Shown here piece after piece: positions 37,694 to 45,621 of a stretch of 64,000 nt of DNA (its first letter is position 1; each line of letters opens with the position of its first letter). The notes under the pieces are model-generated. The model was not told where the DNA came from. It made no database searches and was given only the letters and a program-made list of their open reading frames with translations. The stretch lies in NCBI RefSeq assembly GCF_003846445.2, contig NZ_CP030139.2:1302001-1366000 (forward strand), in the 5' to 3' direction. Source of the DNA: Synechococcus elongatus PCC 11801. Its GTDB lineage: Bacteria; Cyanobacteriota; Cyanobacteriia; Synechococcales; Synechococcaceae. Position numbers and translations under genes: made by a program.

Positions 37694-38011
37694 ATGTTCT
37701 TGATCCTGCTGATTGTCATTGCCCTTGTAATGTGGGCCTTGCAGCTGATGCGGCAAGCGATCGATCGCCGTGAATTCTCACTGATGTTGGCAGGGTTTCT
37801 CGTCTCTTCAGCAGCCGCAGCCTTGGTCGCGGTCTACATGTTGATGAACAGCTACATGGGTTATCTCGGCTATTCCGGACAACAGGCGATCGCGCCGGAT
37901 TGGAGCGATGAATCCCTAGGCTGGCTGACAGAGTTGAACCAGCCGACCAGCTTAGACGGCTCTGCACAAACCAAGTTTTGGCAAGAGCCTCTGCTTAGCA
38001 CGGCTCAGTAA
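37694..38011 (+). CDS. Small two-helix membrane protein, unknown
   Basis: A 105-residue protein with two hydrophobic segments (residues ~2-20, LILLIVIALVMWAL; and ~33-54, AGFLVSSAAAALVAVYML) and a soluble C-terminal tail of about 50 residues with many Trp, Ser and Gln. It starts 84 bases after hisF. I do not recognise the family. Its membrane topology is probably a hairpin with the tail in the cytoplasm or lumen. Confidence 0.7.
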   Translation: MFLILLIVIALVMWALQLMRQAIDRREFSLMLAGFLVSSAAAALVAVYMLMNSYMGYLGYSGQQAIAPDWSDESLGWLTELNQPTSLDGSAQTKFWQEPLLSTAQ

Positions 38012-38083
38012 GCTCTCTAGAAACTTAGGGTTGCATTATTACCGATCCAGAAAAATGCACCCATTGTCTCTTAAGCACTAATT

Positions 38084-40297
38084 TCAACGACTATTAGCAA
38101 GTGGATGCAGCCGAAACACAGAGCTTAGCATCGCCCAAGCTGTCTTAAATTCAGGGACTTGTAAGTCTTGCCATTGCCCAAGCTGGCAGTAGAGATAAGG
38201 AATCAAACGGCGTTGCTCAGGAAGGGTGAGATTCGAGAAATAGAGGCGCACCTCCACTTCCGTTACTGCAGCTTCATAGCGCAAAGCAGCTAAGGCTCGG
38301 CGATCGTGCCAGCGGACTTCTGCATGAATTGGCATATCAGCCAGTGGACTGGGCGATCGCAAGCGAAATAGCCCTTCCAAAGTTGTTTGAGGTGCTTCAC
38401 TTTCTTCATTTACCAAGCCCTCAAAACGTGTGAGCAAGATTCGCCCACCCTCTTCTGAAAGATCTTCAGTCACACCAGAAAAAACAACTGCACCTAAACA
38501 TAACTCACAGGGTTCTGCGCGGAGAAAGCGAGTATGGCGACGTTGGGGCACATCAATCGCAACCAAAATGCAAATCAATAAGAGCGAGAGGTTATAAACA
38601 GCCCAAACAAGGTTGATCGCCAAACTGTCAGGATTAACATTAGTTTCTTGCAACCTTGAGCTTCGTAGCAGAATTCCAACTACTGAGAGAAGCATAACGG
38701 TTAATAGTGGCGTAATCAGTGCCCAGTTGATGGTGATTCCATCAGAGTTTGTATCCCCTTTTGGTGTCACCTTAAAGGGCTTCCCCGTTGGGCTGATTAA
38801 AGTTCGCAGAATCGTAATCGACATCGGCACACAAATAATTGTTTCATAGACATCAGACCAAAATGCCGATCTCCGTCCTTCCGTCAGCCAAGAGAAAGCC
38901 ATAATATTCGCCACATAGTACGGTAGGAAGAAATAGAGGATCTCATTGACTGTGGCTCGCAAGGGAGCTAAGCCAAACAGGAGAAAGGCAAGAGGAATGA
39001 TAAGAAAGATCATTCTGGGGATCGATAAGAACCAATAGATAATACTGAGGGACTGAGATAGTCGCTCTTGCCACTTCAAACCGGGAACTTTGAGAAAGTT
39101 AGAATCTGTAAATAAAGACTGAAGTGTTCCTTGTCCCCAGCGCAGACGTTGATTGATATAAGCACTAATCGTTTCTGGTGCTAGACCTGCTGCTAGTGCT
39201 TCATTCAGATACTTGACTCGATAGCCATGGGTTTGCAGCTTAATGGAGGTGAAGTAGTCTTCCGTAATACTCTCAGTTGGGATCCCTCCAATCTCATCCA
39301 GTGCCGATCGTCGGATCACAAAACAGGTACCGCAGCAGACAACCGAATTAAAGTAGTCTCGACTAGGCTGGATAAACCGAAAAAATAAAGTCTGCTCGTT
39401 GTTAAGGACTCCTTCTAAGCCCAAATTGATTGAAATTGGATCTTCGTTAAAAAAGTGCTGGGGAGTCTGTAGCAACCCTGTCTTGGGGTCCTGAAAGAAG
39501 CCAACGGTCCGAATGAGGAAGTTTTTGCTAGGGACAAAATCAGCATCAAAGACAACCAACAGTTCTCCGGATAAGGAAGGAAGTGCATGGTTAATATTGC
39601 CAGCCTTGGCATGTTTGTTGTCCGGGCGATCGAAATAGCCACAACCGAGCTCTACAGCGAGGGCACGGACTTCCGGACGACGAGTGTCATCAAGGAGAAA
39701 GACTTTTTTGTTGGCATAGTCCATTGCCTGACAGGCAATGACCGATCGCCGCAGAATATCAACCCCTTCGTTATAGGTCGGTAGAATCACGTCAACACTA
39801 GGTTGATAGGCTTGGCTAATGACAGCCTGGCTAAGGATATCGGCCTCTTGTGAGCGATCGAGGCTAAATATTGTGTGGAGAAAAAATGCGATCGTATTAA
39901 TGACAGTCAATAATTCAGCGAAGAAGAGCAGAACTGACAGTGTTCCATTGAGTGGATCATCAAGATTCAGGCTGCCAAAGAAGCGCCAAAGCTCATAGCG
40001 AATTCCGAGGATGGCAATACCAACACTCGTAATCAGCCGAGGCCAGAAGGTGGGTTTGGGGGAGAGTTCTTTGAGTAGGAAGGTAATCCCTAGCCAAACA
40101 AACGCTGGATAAAGCAGGTTTTCGAGTGTTGTTCCTTCTGGCTTGAACTCGGCTTGTCCCGCATACCAAAGGCCAATGAGATTCGCAAGCCAGTTCTGCC
40201 AATCTGCTTGCAATAGCAGAACAATCAGAAGTGCCAAAAGCGCCAATAGCAAAAATGTACTTTCCGGAGCCAGTTTCTGGAGCCGTTTTAATTGCAT
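38084..40297 (-). CDS. bcsA: Cellulose synthase catalytic subunit-like, with PilZ domain
   Basis: A 737-residue membrane glycosyltransferase. Two N-terminal helix groups precede the GT2 core: DVILPTYNEG, VVFDADFVPS (DxD), TEDYFTS and QRLRW (the processive D,D,D,QxxRW set). Further helices and a C-terminal PilZ domain (~583-690) follow, with RRHTR and DLSEEG matching the c-di-GMP-binding RxxxR and D/NxSxxG motifs. It probably makes cellulose or a related beta-glucan across the inner membrane, activated by c-di-GMP. No bcsB, bcsC or bcsZ gene is near; an HlyD-like gene 37 bases upstream is the likely partner. Base composition here is more AT-rich than in the neighbouring genes. Confidence 0.92.
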   Translation of the reverse strand: MQLKRLQKLAPESTFLLLALLALLIVLLLQADWQNWLANLIGLWYAGQAEFKPEGTTLENLLYPAFVWLGITFLLKELSPKPTFWPRLITSVGIAILGIRYELWRFFGSLNLDDPLNGTLSVLLFFAELLTVINTIAFFLHTIFSLDRSQEADILSQAVISQAYQPSVDVILPTYNEGVDILRRSVIACQAMDYANKKVFLLDDTRRPEVRALAVELGCGYFDRPDNKHAKAGNINHALPSLSGELLVVFDADFVPSKNFLIRTVGFFQDPKTGLLQTPQHFFNEDPISINLGLEGVLNNEQTLFFRFIQPSRDYFNSVVCCGTCFVIRRSALDEIGGIPTESITEDYFTSIKLQTHGYRVKYLNEALAAGLAPETISAYINQRLRWGQGTLQSLFTDSNFLKVPGLKWQERLSQSLSIIYWFLSIPRMIFLIIPLAFLLFGLAPLRATVNEILYFFLPYYVANIMAFSWLTEGRRSAFWSDVYETIICVPMSITILRTLISPTGKPFKVTPKGDTNSDGITINWALITPLLTVMLLSVVGILLRSSRLQETNVNPDSLAINLVWAVYNLSLLLICILVAIDVPQRRHTRFLRAEPCELCLGAVVFSGVTEDLSEEGGRILLTRFEGLVNEESEAPQTTLEGLFRLRSPSPLADMPIHAEVRWHDRRALAALRYEAAVTEVEVRLYFSNLTLPEQRRLIPYLYCQLGQWQDLQVPEFKTAWAMLSSVFRLHPLANSR

Positions 40298-40334
40298 GAG
40301 ACACCCTGATTAGAGCAGCAATAGGCATGAAGCA

Positions 40335-41603
40335 TTAAGGCAAGAAATTCACAGTGGCACTTTGGCCAATGCCACAGAAGTTACCAGCAGCCAGTACAGA
40401 AGGTTTTTCTAAAAGACTGACTTGGACTTCTACTTCATTCCGGACAAGATCAGGTGGAGGAACCGCAACATCGGTTCCTGCTGTTACTTTGCCGGGGCCA
40501 CCCCGAATGGAGCGAATCCTGCCAGAAATATTGGTATTGGTGCCATCAAGTAATTGAATCTCTGCCTGTTGGCCGATTCGGAGCCGTCCACGATCGCGTT
40601 CTGAAACTAGCGCTGTTACCCACGTATCTGCACAAGTCACCATTTCTAAGAGTGGATCACCTGCAGTCAGTGGGATACCCAGAAGACCCGTACGATTGGT
40701 AATCGACCAAACAACCCCCTCAATCGGGGCTTTAATCAATGCTTTCTTCTGGAGTTCTAGCTGCTGCTGAAGATTCTTAATTTCTTGCTGAATCTCTTGG
40801 ATTGTTGCACTCACCGTCTGACGTTTGAGGGTGAGGTCAACCAGTTCGCTTTCAAGATCCAGACGTCGTATTTCAGGAATACTGAGTGTCCTTGCAGCGT
40901 CTAACTGCAACCCTTGACGCATGGCTGCTAAAGCTGTTTGTTGACGCTGTAACTCATTTTGTTTGGCTGCTACAACAGCTTGCGCCTCCCGTGCTCGTGA
41001 AATTGCGGCGTCTGCAAGTTGTTGGGAAACAGCACCGCTTTCGACCAGACTTTGATAGCGATCGGCTTCAATTTTGGCGAAGGCTAGGCTCTCTTGTGCT
41101 TGACGCAGTTCATTACGAGTGCGTTCAGACCCTTGCTGAAAAAATTGTTCTTCGAGTTGTTGCTGACTGCTGGCTTTGCTGAGAAGTTGCGACCGCACTG
41201 CTTCGCGGCTAGCAATTTGCATATCAAGGGCGGTACGTTCTGCCTCTGCTTGCGCCAGTCGAGTGACTAAATTTTGGCGATCAGTCTCTAATTGTGGATT
41301 GCGATCGTTGGTAATGGCACCGAGCACTTGCCCCTTTTGTAAGGCTTGACCTGGCTCTAAAGGATCGAGTTGAGCAATTCCAGGAATAGGGGCGTATAGA
41401 TTAATGACTGTGCCATTGATATAGCCAACTCGACTCGAAACACTACTATTTCTCAACCAAAGCACATAAGCAGCTAATGAGATAAGACCTACACCAAGAG
41501 CAATCCGTGCATAACGAAAAAAGGTTCGCCGATCTAGTGAGGAAGGTAGCCGGGGTGTTAGGACACTCTTAGATTTTTGAGGCTCGATTGTAGATTCAGA
41601 CAC
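40335..41603 (-). CDS. HlyD-like membrane-fusion protein, bcsA partner
   Basis: A 422-residue protein with one membrane helix (residues ~32-50), a biotinyl-lipoyl-like domain split by a long coiled coil (~105-290, rich in Q, E, R and L), and an adaptor beta-barrel domain (LRIGQQAEIQL, GGPGKVTAGTDV). HlyD adaptors normally join an inner-membrane transporter to an outer-membrane TolC channel. As the first gene of a two-gene operon with bcsA it may guide the glucan through the periplasm in place of BcsB/BcsC, as has been proposed for cellulose synthases of other cyanobacteria. Confidence 0.88.
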   Translation of the reverse strand: MSESTIEPQKSKSVLTPRLPSSLDRRTFFRYARIALGVGLISLAAYVLWLRNSSVSSRVGYINGTVINLYAPIPGIAQLDPLEPGQALQKGQVLGAITNDRNPQLETDRQNLVTRLAQAEAERTALDMQIASREAVRSQLLSKASSQQQLEEQFFQQGSERTRNELRQAQESLAFAKIEADRYQSLVESGAVSQQLADAAISRAREAQAVVAAKQNELQRQQTALAAMRQGLQLDAARTLSIPEIRRLDLESELVDLTLKRQTVSATIQEIQQEIKNLQQQLELQKKALIKAPIEGVVWSITNRTGLLGIPLTAGDPLLEMVTCADTWVTALVSERDRGRLRIGQQAEIQLLDGTNTNISGRIRSIRGGPGKVTAGTDVAVPPPDLVRNEVEVQVSLLEKPSVLAAGNFCGIGQSATVNFLP

Positions 41604-41761
41604 AATTTAAATGAAATTTTTAAAAACAGACAATCCTAAACTAGTGAGGTCGCCTTTAGAATGCAAGAAACATTGAATACAATTTATATTTCTTTGTGAT
41701 GTTTTCAATTTATGAAGCATAGTGCTGTAGTGAGCAGGCATCCACATCACTTGAGTTATAG

Positions 41762-41804
41762 GTAAAAATACATACCATTAACTGTATTGCTAAGTGCTTA
41801 GAGT
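41762..41804 (+). promoter_or_regulatory. Candidate NtcA-type promoter
   Basis: GTA-N8-TAC (41762-41775) is followed after 23 bases by TAGAGT (41799-41804), a TAN3T -10 element; this is the class II NtcA spacing. It would start transcription about 80 bases before the gene at 41887. A GTA-N8-TAC alone is expected by chance many times in 64 kb, so this rests on the spacing and the intergenic position. Confidence 0.4.
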
Positions 41805-41886
41805 CATCACAAGATTTAACTACAGAGATTGCGGAGCCACAGCACTGGTTAGTGAGCAATGTCAGTACCATTCTGAATGCACTTTG

Positions 41887-42312
41887 ATGATGCAAGCCTC
41901 AAGAAATAACTTATGGCTCAGCAAGCTGACAAAAATTGACCTTTATCAACTGATTGAAGAAGTCAAGGCCGGCAATAGTGATGCAATAGCGAAGGCGACT
42001 CTTTTCGTCGCTCATGAAAGCTTTGGACTATGGCACAATCGTGCGCGAGCCAAACTATGCAGACACTTCAAAAACCACCCTCCGGCACGCGAAAACTGTG
42101 ACCAGATGATCGATGCCGTTATCCAACGTCTCATTGATGGACGATTCTCAGAGCAATTTATCGATCAACTGTCGATGGCAATCCGACTCGATCCAAAGCG
42201 AATGCACGCTGCAGCGATCGCAGCTTTGACTTCTGAAAAAGCCTATGTCCGTCGATATGCAGAGCAAGTCATTCACATCCTCAACTCTTCTTCCAAAGCC
42301 CAACTACACTAG
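41887..42312 (+). CDS. Hypothetical protein with HEAT-like C-terminus
   Basis: A 141-residue protein from ATG 41887 (another ATG follows at once). It is helical throughout: KIDLYQLIEEVKAGNSDAI, then CDQMIDAVIQRLIDG, and a final repeat DPKRMHAAAIAALTSEKAYVRRYAEQVI that reads like a HEAT/PBS-lyase repeat. A longer start at 41794 would cross the candidate promoter and is less likely. The gene stands alone. HEAT-type proteins in cyanobacteria include phycobilin lyases and adaptor proteins; there is not enough here to assign one. Confidence 0.6.
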   Translation: MMQASRNNLWLSKLTKIDLYQLIEEVKAGNSDAIAKATLFVAHESFGLWHNRARAKLCRHFKNHPPARENCDQMIDAVIQRLIDGRFSEQFIDQLSMAIRLDPKRMHAAAIAALTSEKAYVRRYAEQVIHILNSSSKAQLH

Positions 42313-42398
42313 CTAACTTTAGATGCTAGATAGAGCAACCCTTAATAGGGGAAACAACGAAATAGAACACGAGGCTCTATAAGCACTACCTGCTGGCT

Positions 42399-42602
42399 TC
42401 AATCCGCAGCTGAGTCATCTGACTGACGCCAGACTCCTATTGTGGCGATCGCTAACAACCCAGCAATAATCAAGCCGATCGCCCCCACTTCTGAAGATGT
42501 AGCTTCCGATCGTAGAGCTGCAATACCTCCTGCGGTAAATGCGATCGTGCCAACCAGAAGTGGTACGCCCGTAATAATGCGAGCGTAGGTATTCTTAGCC
42601 AT
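42399..42602 (-). CDS. Small two-helix membrane protein, unknown
   Basis: A 67-residue protein with two hydrophobic helices (residues ~8-30, IITGVPLLVGTIAFTAGGI; ~40-57, VGAIGLIIAGLLAIATIGV) and short polar ends. It follows the secreted SNase-like gene by 19 bases on the same strand and is likely co-transcribed. Family unknown. Confidence 0.65.
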   Translation of the reverse strand: MAKNTYARIITGVPLLVGTIAFTAGGIAALRSEATSSEVGAIGLIIAGLLAIATIGVWRQSDDSAAD

Positions 42603-42621
42603 CGTTTTTGTTGTTCAACTC

Positions 42622-42996
42622 CTAGCGTTGGCTAACCGTGGCACTTGCACACTGGTCTGATAGGGTAGCTAGCTGTTCCTGTTGTAATTGCTCACCCACA
42701 TTCAGGCCATCTGGCAACCGATAAACGGTAGCAACCACGCGGCCTTCCTGATCTAAACCATTGGGGCGTAGGTTCACGCGCGTGCGACGAGGAAGCAAAG
42801 CCTGTAGGCGATCGCGCAGCGCGACTTCTTGACCCGCAATCGGTTGCACACAGTCGATCTGCACGGTGTAACTACGATTGCTATCGCCAATCCGAAGCAA
42901 TCCCCCTTGGCGCACACTCAGCACTTCTGCCGCCGCTGCAGGACGGGGAAAAAGTAACCCAAGCAGCAAAAGCAAGCAGAGGCAGGCGCGGAACAT
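42622..42996 (-). CDS. Secreted SNase-fold-like protein, probably catalytically degenerate
   Basis: A 124-residue protein with a clear Sec signal peptide (LCLLLLLGLLFPRPAAAA, cleavage near residue 23). The mature part follows the order of staphylococcal-nuclease-like domains: YTVQIDCVQP, a helix ALRDRLQALLP, RVNLRPNGLDQEGRVVATVY and LNVGEQLQQEQLATL. The D-x-x-GR core is kept in modified form, but the usual D/T and Glu residues of the active site are not obvious, so it may bind rather than cut. Two cysteines (DCVQ and DQCA) could pair in the periplasm. Confidence 0.72.
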   Translation of the reverse strand: MFRACLCLLLLLGLLFPRPAAAAEVLSVRQGGLLRIGDSNRSYTVQIDCVQPIAGQEVALRDRLQALLPRRTRVNLRPNGLDQEGRVVATVYRLPDGLNVGEQLQQEQLATLSDQCASATVSQR

Positions 42997-43148
42997 AGAG
43001 ACAGCCGAAAAGAGTTGCTAACGATTGTAGAAGGCGAGTCCCTCTCTGTGACGGGGTAGCGAAAATTCTGCGATCGCTGGTCTGAAACTCTGTTGATTTC
43101 CTAATCCCTCTGTTGGGATAAGGATTGGTTCGATTGCTACCCATGAAG

Positions 43149-43176
43149 AAGGGCCATTCCCCAAGGAACAGCCCTT
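43149..43176 (-). terminator. glnA terminator
   Basis: On the minus strand AAGGGC pairs with GCCCTT (43171-43176 with 43149-43154) and inside it TTCC with GGAA around a TTGG loop, a two-part 10-bp stem. The following bases are T-rich but not a pure T-run. It lies about 40 bases after the glnA stop. Confidence 0.75.
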
Positions 43177-43216
43177 ACTGTCATCAGGCTAAAGCGCGAT
43201 CGCGCCAATCAACGAA

Positions 43217-44638
43217 TTAGCAGTCGTAGTAGAGCGCGAATTCGTAGGGGTGCGGACGCAGGCTGATGGGGATGACTTCGTTATCGAGCTTGTACTCAAT
43301 CCAGTTTTGGATGAAGTCTTCCGTAAAGACACCGCCCACAGTCAGGAAGTCATGATCGGCTTCCAGCGCTTTGAGTGCATCTTTTAGTGAACCCGGAGTG
43401 CTGGGGATTTTAGCCAGCTCTTCAGGGCTGAGGTCGTAGATGTCGACATCCAGCGGCTCACCCGGATCGATTTGATTCTTGATCCCGTCGATACCGGCGC
43501 AGAGCATGGCTGCAAACGCCAAGTAGGGGTTCGAAGTTGCATCAGGGCAACGGAATTCCAAGCGCTTCGCTTTCGGGTTGGTGCCCGAGAGCGGAATCCG
43601 CACGGAAGCCGAGCGGTTGCCTTGGGAGTAGGCCAAGTTGACCGGCGCTTCAAAGCCAGGTACGAGGCGCTTGTAGGAGTTGGTGGTTGGGTTGGTGAAG
43701 GCTAACAGTGCTGGAGCGTGCTTGAGGATACCGCCAATGTACCAGAGCGCCATTTGGCTTAGGCCAGCGTATTGGTCACCTGCGAACAGGGGCTGACCCT
43801 CGTTCCAGATCGACTGGTGGGTGTGCATGCCAGAGCCGTTGTCGTTGAACAGCGGTTTGGGCATGAAGGTGATCGTTTTGCCGTAGCGACGACCGACGTT
43901 TTTAATCACGTATTTGTAGGTCATCAGCCAGTCAGCAGCTTCGATCAACTTGCCAAAGCGGAAGCCCAGCTCGCACTGACCGCCGGTCGCCACTTCGTGG
44001 TGGTGTTTTTCGATCGGCACGCCGCACTCAGCCATAGTCAGCAGCATTTCGCTACGCATGTCTTGGCTGGTGTCGGTCGGAGCAACCGGGAAGTAGCCCT
44101 CTTTGTAGCGAGGTTTGTAGCCGAGGTTGCCGCCTTCTTCTTCGCGGCCCGAGTTCCATCGGCCTTCGATCGAATCGACGTAGTAGTAGCTCTTGTTTTC
44201 TGCTTGGTCGAAGCGGACGTCGTCGAAGATGAAGAATTCTGCTTCAGGACCAAAGTAAGCCGTGTCACCGATGTTGCTGGCTTTGAGGTAGTCCACCGCT
44301 TTTTGAGCAATCGCGCGCGGGCAGCGCTCGTACAATTCGCCTGTCCGAGGCTCGATGATCGTACAAATCATGCTGAGCGTCGGCTCTTTCATAAACGGAT
44401 CGATCCAGGCCGTGGTCGGATCGGGCACCATCGCCATGTCCGACTCGTTGATCGCTTTCCAGCCACGAATACTGGAGCCGTCGAAGGGCACGCCCTCGAC
44501 AAAGCTGTTTTCATCGATTTGGCTAACGTGCAGCGTCAAGTGCTGCCAAATTCCCGGCATGTCGATAAACTTCAAATCGACAAGCTGGATCCCCTTCTCT
44601 TGGATCAGTTGAAGGACCTCTTGAGCGGTCTCAGGCAT
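43217..44638 (-). CDS. glnA: Glutamine synthetase type I
   Basis: A 473-residue GSI enzyme assimilating ammonium into glutamine. ATG 44638 is chosen: AAGGAG lies 9 bases before it and the protein then begins [10 protein letters not shown]; a TTG three codons earlier is unlikely. Motifs include FDGSSIRGW, the metal-binding [26 protein letters not shown] and the region around IYDLSPEE where enteric GSI is adenylylated (cyanobacterial GSI is instead controlled by small inactivating proteins). The upstream region carries a textbook NtcA promoter. It is divergent from apcF. Confidence 0.99.
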   Translation of the reverse strand: MPETAQEVLQLIQEKGIQLVDLKFIDMPGIWQHLTLHVSQIDENSFVEGVPFDGSSIRGWKAINESDMAMVPDPTTAWIDPFMKEPTLSMICTIIEPRTGELYERCPRAIAQKAVDYLKASNIGDTAYFGPEAEFFIFDDVRFDQAENKSYYYVDSIEGRWNSGREEEGGNLGYKPRYKEGYFPVAPTDTSQDMRSEMLLTMAECGVPIEKHHHEVATGGQCELGFRFGKLIEAADWLMTYKYVIKNVGRRYGKTITFMPKPLFNDNGSGMHTHQSIWNEGQPLFAGDQYAGLSQMALWYIGGILKHAPALLAFTNPTTNSYKRLVPGFEAPVNLAYSQGNRSASVRIPLSGTNPKAKRLEFRCPDATSNPYLAFAAMLCAGIDGIKNQIDPGEPLDVDIYDLSPEELAKIPSTPGSLKDALKALEADHDFLTVGGVFTEDFIQNWIEYKLDNEVIPISLRPHPYEFALYYDC

Positions 44639-44793
44639 GAGCGACAACTCCTTGTCAAGGCTCTGGATAGTACGGCTCAGCGAAGCAGACCCTAGGGTTG
44701 GAAAGGCTCAATGCCAAACCGTGGCAACGGCGTTCTTGCGATCGCAGCCTGATCACAACCGGGAACTGGCAATCAATGTTGCTGACCACCCAC

Positions 44794-44835
44794 ATCCTAG
44801 GTAGCCCACCAAGGCACTTTTGTAACCGCTGTTAC
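44794..44835 (-). promoter_or_regulatory. NtcA-activated glnA promoter
   Basis: The perfect palindrome GTAACCGCTGTTAC (44822-44835) has the NtcA form GTA-N8-TAC. Read toward glnA, TAGGAT (44799-44794) follows 22 bases later as a -10 element, giving a start near 44787 and a ~150-base leader. This is the classical class II architecture by which NtcA, with 2-oxoglutarate, activates nitrogen-assimilation genes. Confidence 0.9.
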
Positions 44836-45033
44836 ACAAAAAATGGCCCTGATCAGATCCGGCTTGGAAAGTGCCAATCTGTGAAGTTTGGTAACGAAAT
44901 CTTGCAGGCAAGCGGCCTGCACCGGCCTGAGTAGTGGCCCTGTAAAGGCTGCGTGATAGGCTTTTTTCTGAAATTCCCTGGCTCGATTCGAGCGACATCA
45001 GAATCGTTTTGTCAGCACTCGGGAGCGCAATTC

Positions 45034-45543
45034 ATGCGGGATGCGGTTAGCAGTCTGATTGCCGGCTACGACTTAGCTGGTAAGTATTTAGATCGCAATG
45101 CGGTCGATAGTCTCCGGGCTTATTTTGCCGAAGGCAACGCCCGCGTGCGAGCAGCAGAAATCATTAACGCCAATGCTGCTGACCTTGTGCGTCAAGCCAG
45201 TGCTCAATTGTTTGAAGAAGTCCCCGAACTGCTGCGTCCCGGTGGCAATGCTTACACCACCCGTCGCTACTCGGCTTGCCTGCGCGACCTCGACTACTAC
45301 CTCCGCTATGCCACCTATGCACTCGTAGCGGGCAACACTGAAGTCCTTGATGAGCGCGTCCTCCAAGGTTTGCGGGAAACCTATACCTCTTTGGGTGTTC
45401 CTAGCGGCCCGACGGTTCGCGGCATCACGATTTTGCGCGATCGCGTGCGGGAACTGGTTGAACAAGCCGGCATCGCTTCGGCGAGTTTTGTCGATGTTCC
45501 CTTCGACCACCTCAGCCGCAACTTGGCTGAGCAAGACATCTAA
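45034..45543 (+). CDS. apcF: Allophycocyanin beta-18-type core subunit
   Basis: A 169-residue phycobiliprotein beginning MRDAVSSLIAGYDLAGKYLD (ATG 45034, with GGGAG 9 bases upstream). It matches ApcF rather than ApcB: the chromophore cysteine is in RYSACLRDLDYYLRY (~residue 82), and ERVLQGLRETY and SLGVPSGPTVRG follow. ApcF replaces one ApcB in the phycobilisome core next to the linker ApcE and helps pass energy to photosystem II. Divergent from glnA; the ~395-base gap holds both promoters. Confidence 0.95.
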   Translation: MRDAVSSLIAGYDLAGKYLDRNAVDSLRAYFAEGNARVRAAEIINANAADLVRQASAQLFEEVPELLRPGGNAYTTRRYSACLRDLDYYLRYATYALVAGNTEVLDERVLQGLRETYTSLGVPSGPTVRGITILRDRVRELVEQAGIASASFVDVPFDHLSRNLAEQDI

Positions 45544-45549
45544 GCCACG

Positions 45550-45621
45550 GCGTTAGAACGGATTGATAGAAACTAGCAGGGCAGGCGATCGCTTGCCCTG
45601 CTAGCGTTAGAGCGGATTGAT
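45550..45621 (+). repeat. apcF 3' hairpin flanked by 18-bp direct repeats
   Basis: CTAGCAGGGCA (45573-45583) and TGCCCTGCTAG (45594-45604) form a perfect 11-bp stem whose centre is a HIP1 octamer (45585-45592). On both sides lies the same 18-mer with one change: GCGTTAGAACGGATTGAT (45550-45567) and GCGTTAGAGCGGATTGAT (45604-45621); the right copy runs into the ATG of the next gene. There is no T-run, so termination is uncertain. The layout could be a duplication or a miniature element remnant. Confidence 0.75.

Noticed and set aside
43772-44695. Long plus-strand open frame (about 307 codons) opposite glnA
   Set aside because: It lies entirely antisense to highly conserved glnA codons; its sequence is an image of glnA codon bias and shows no protein-family features.
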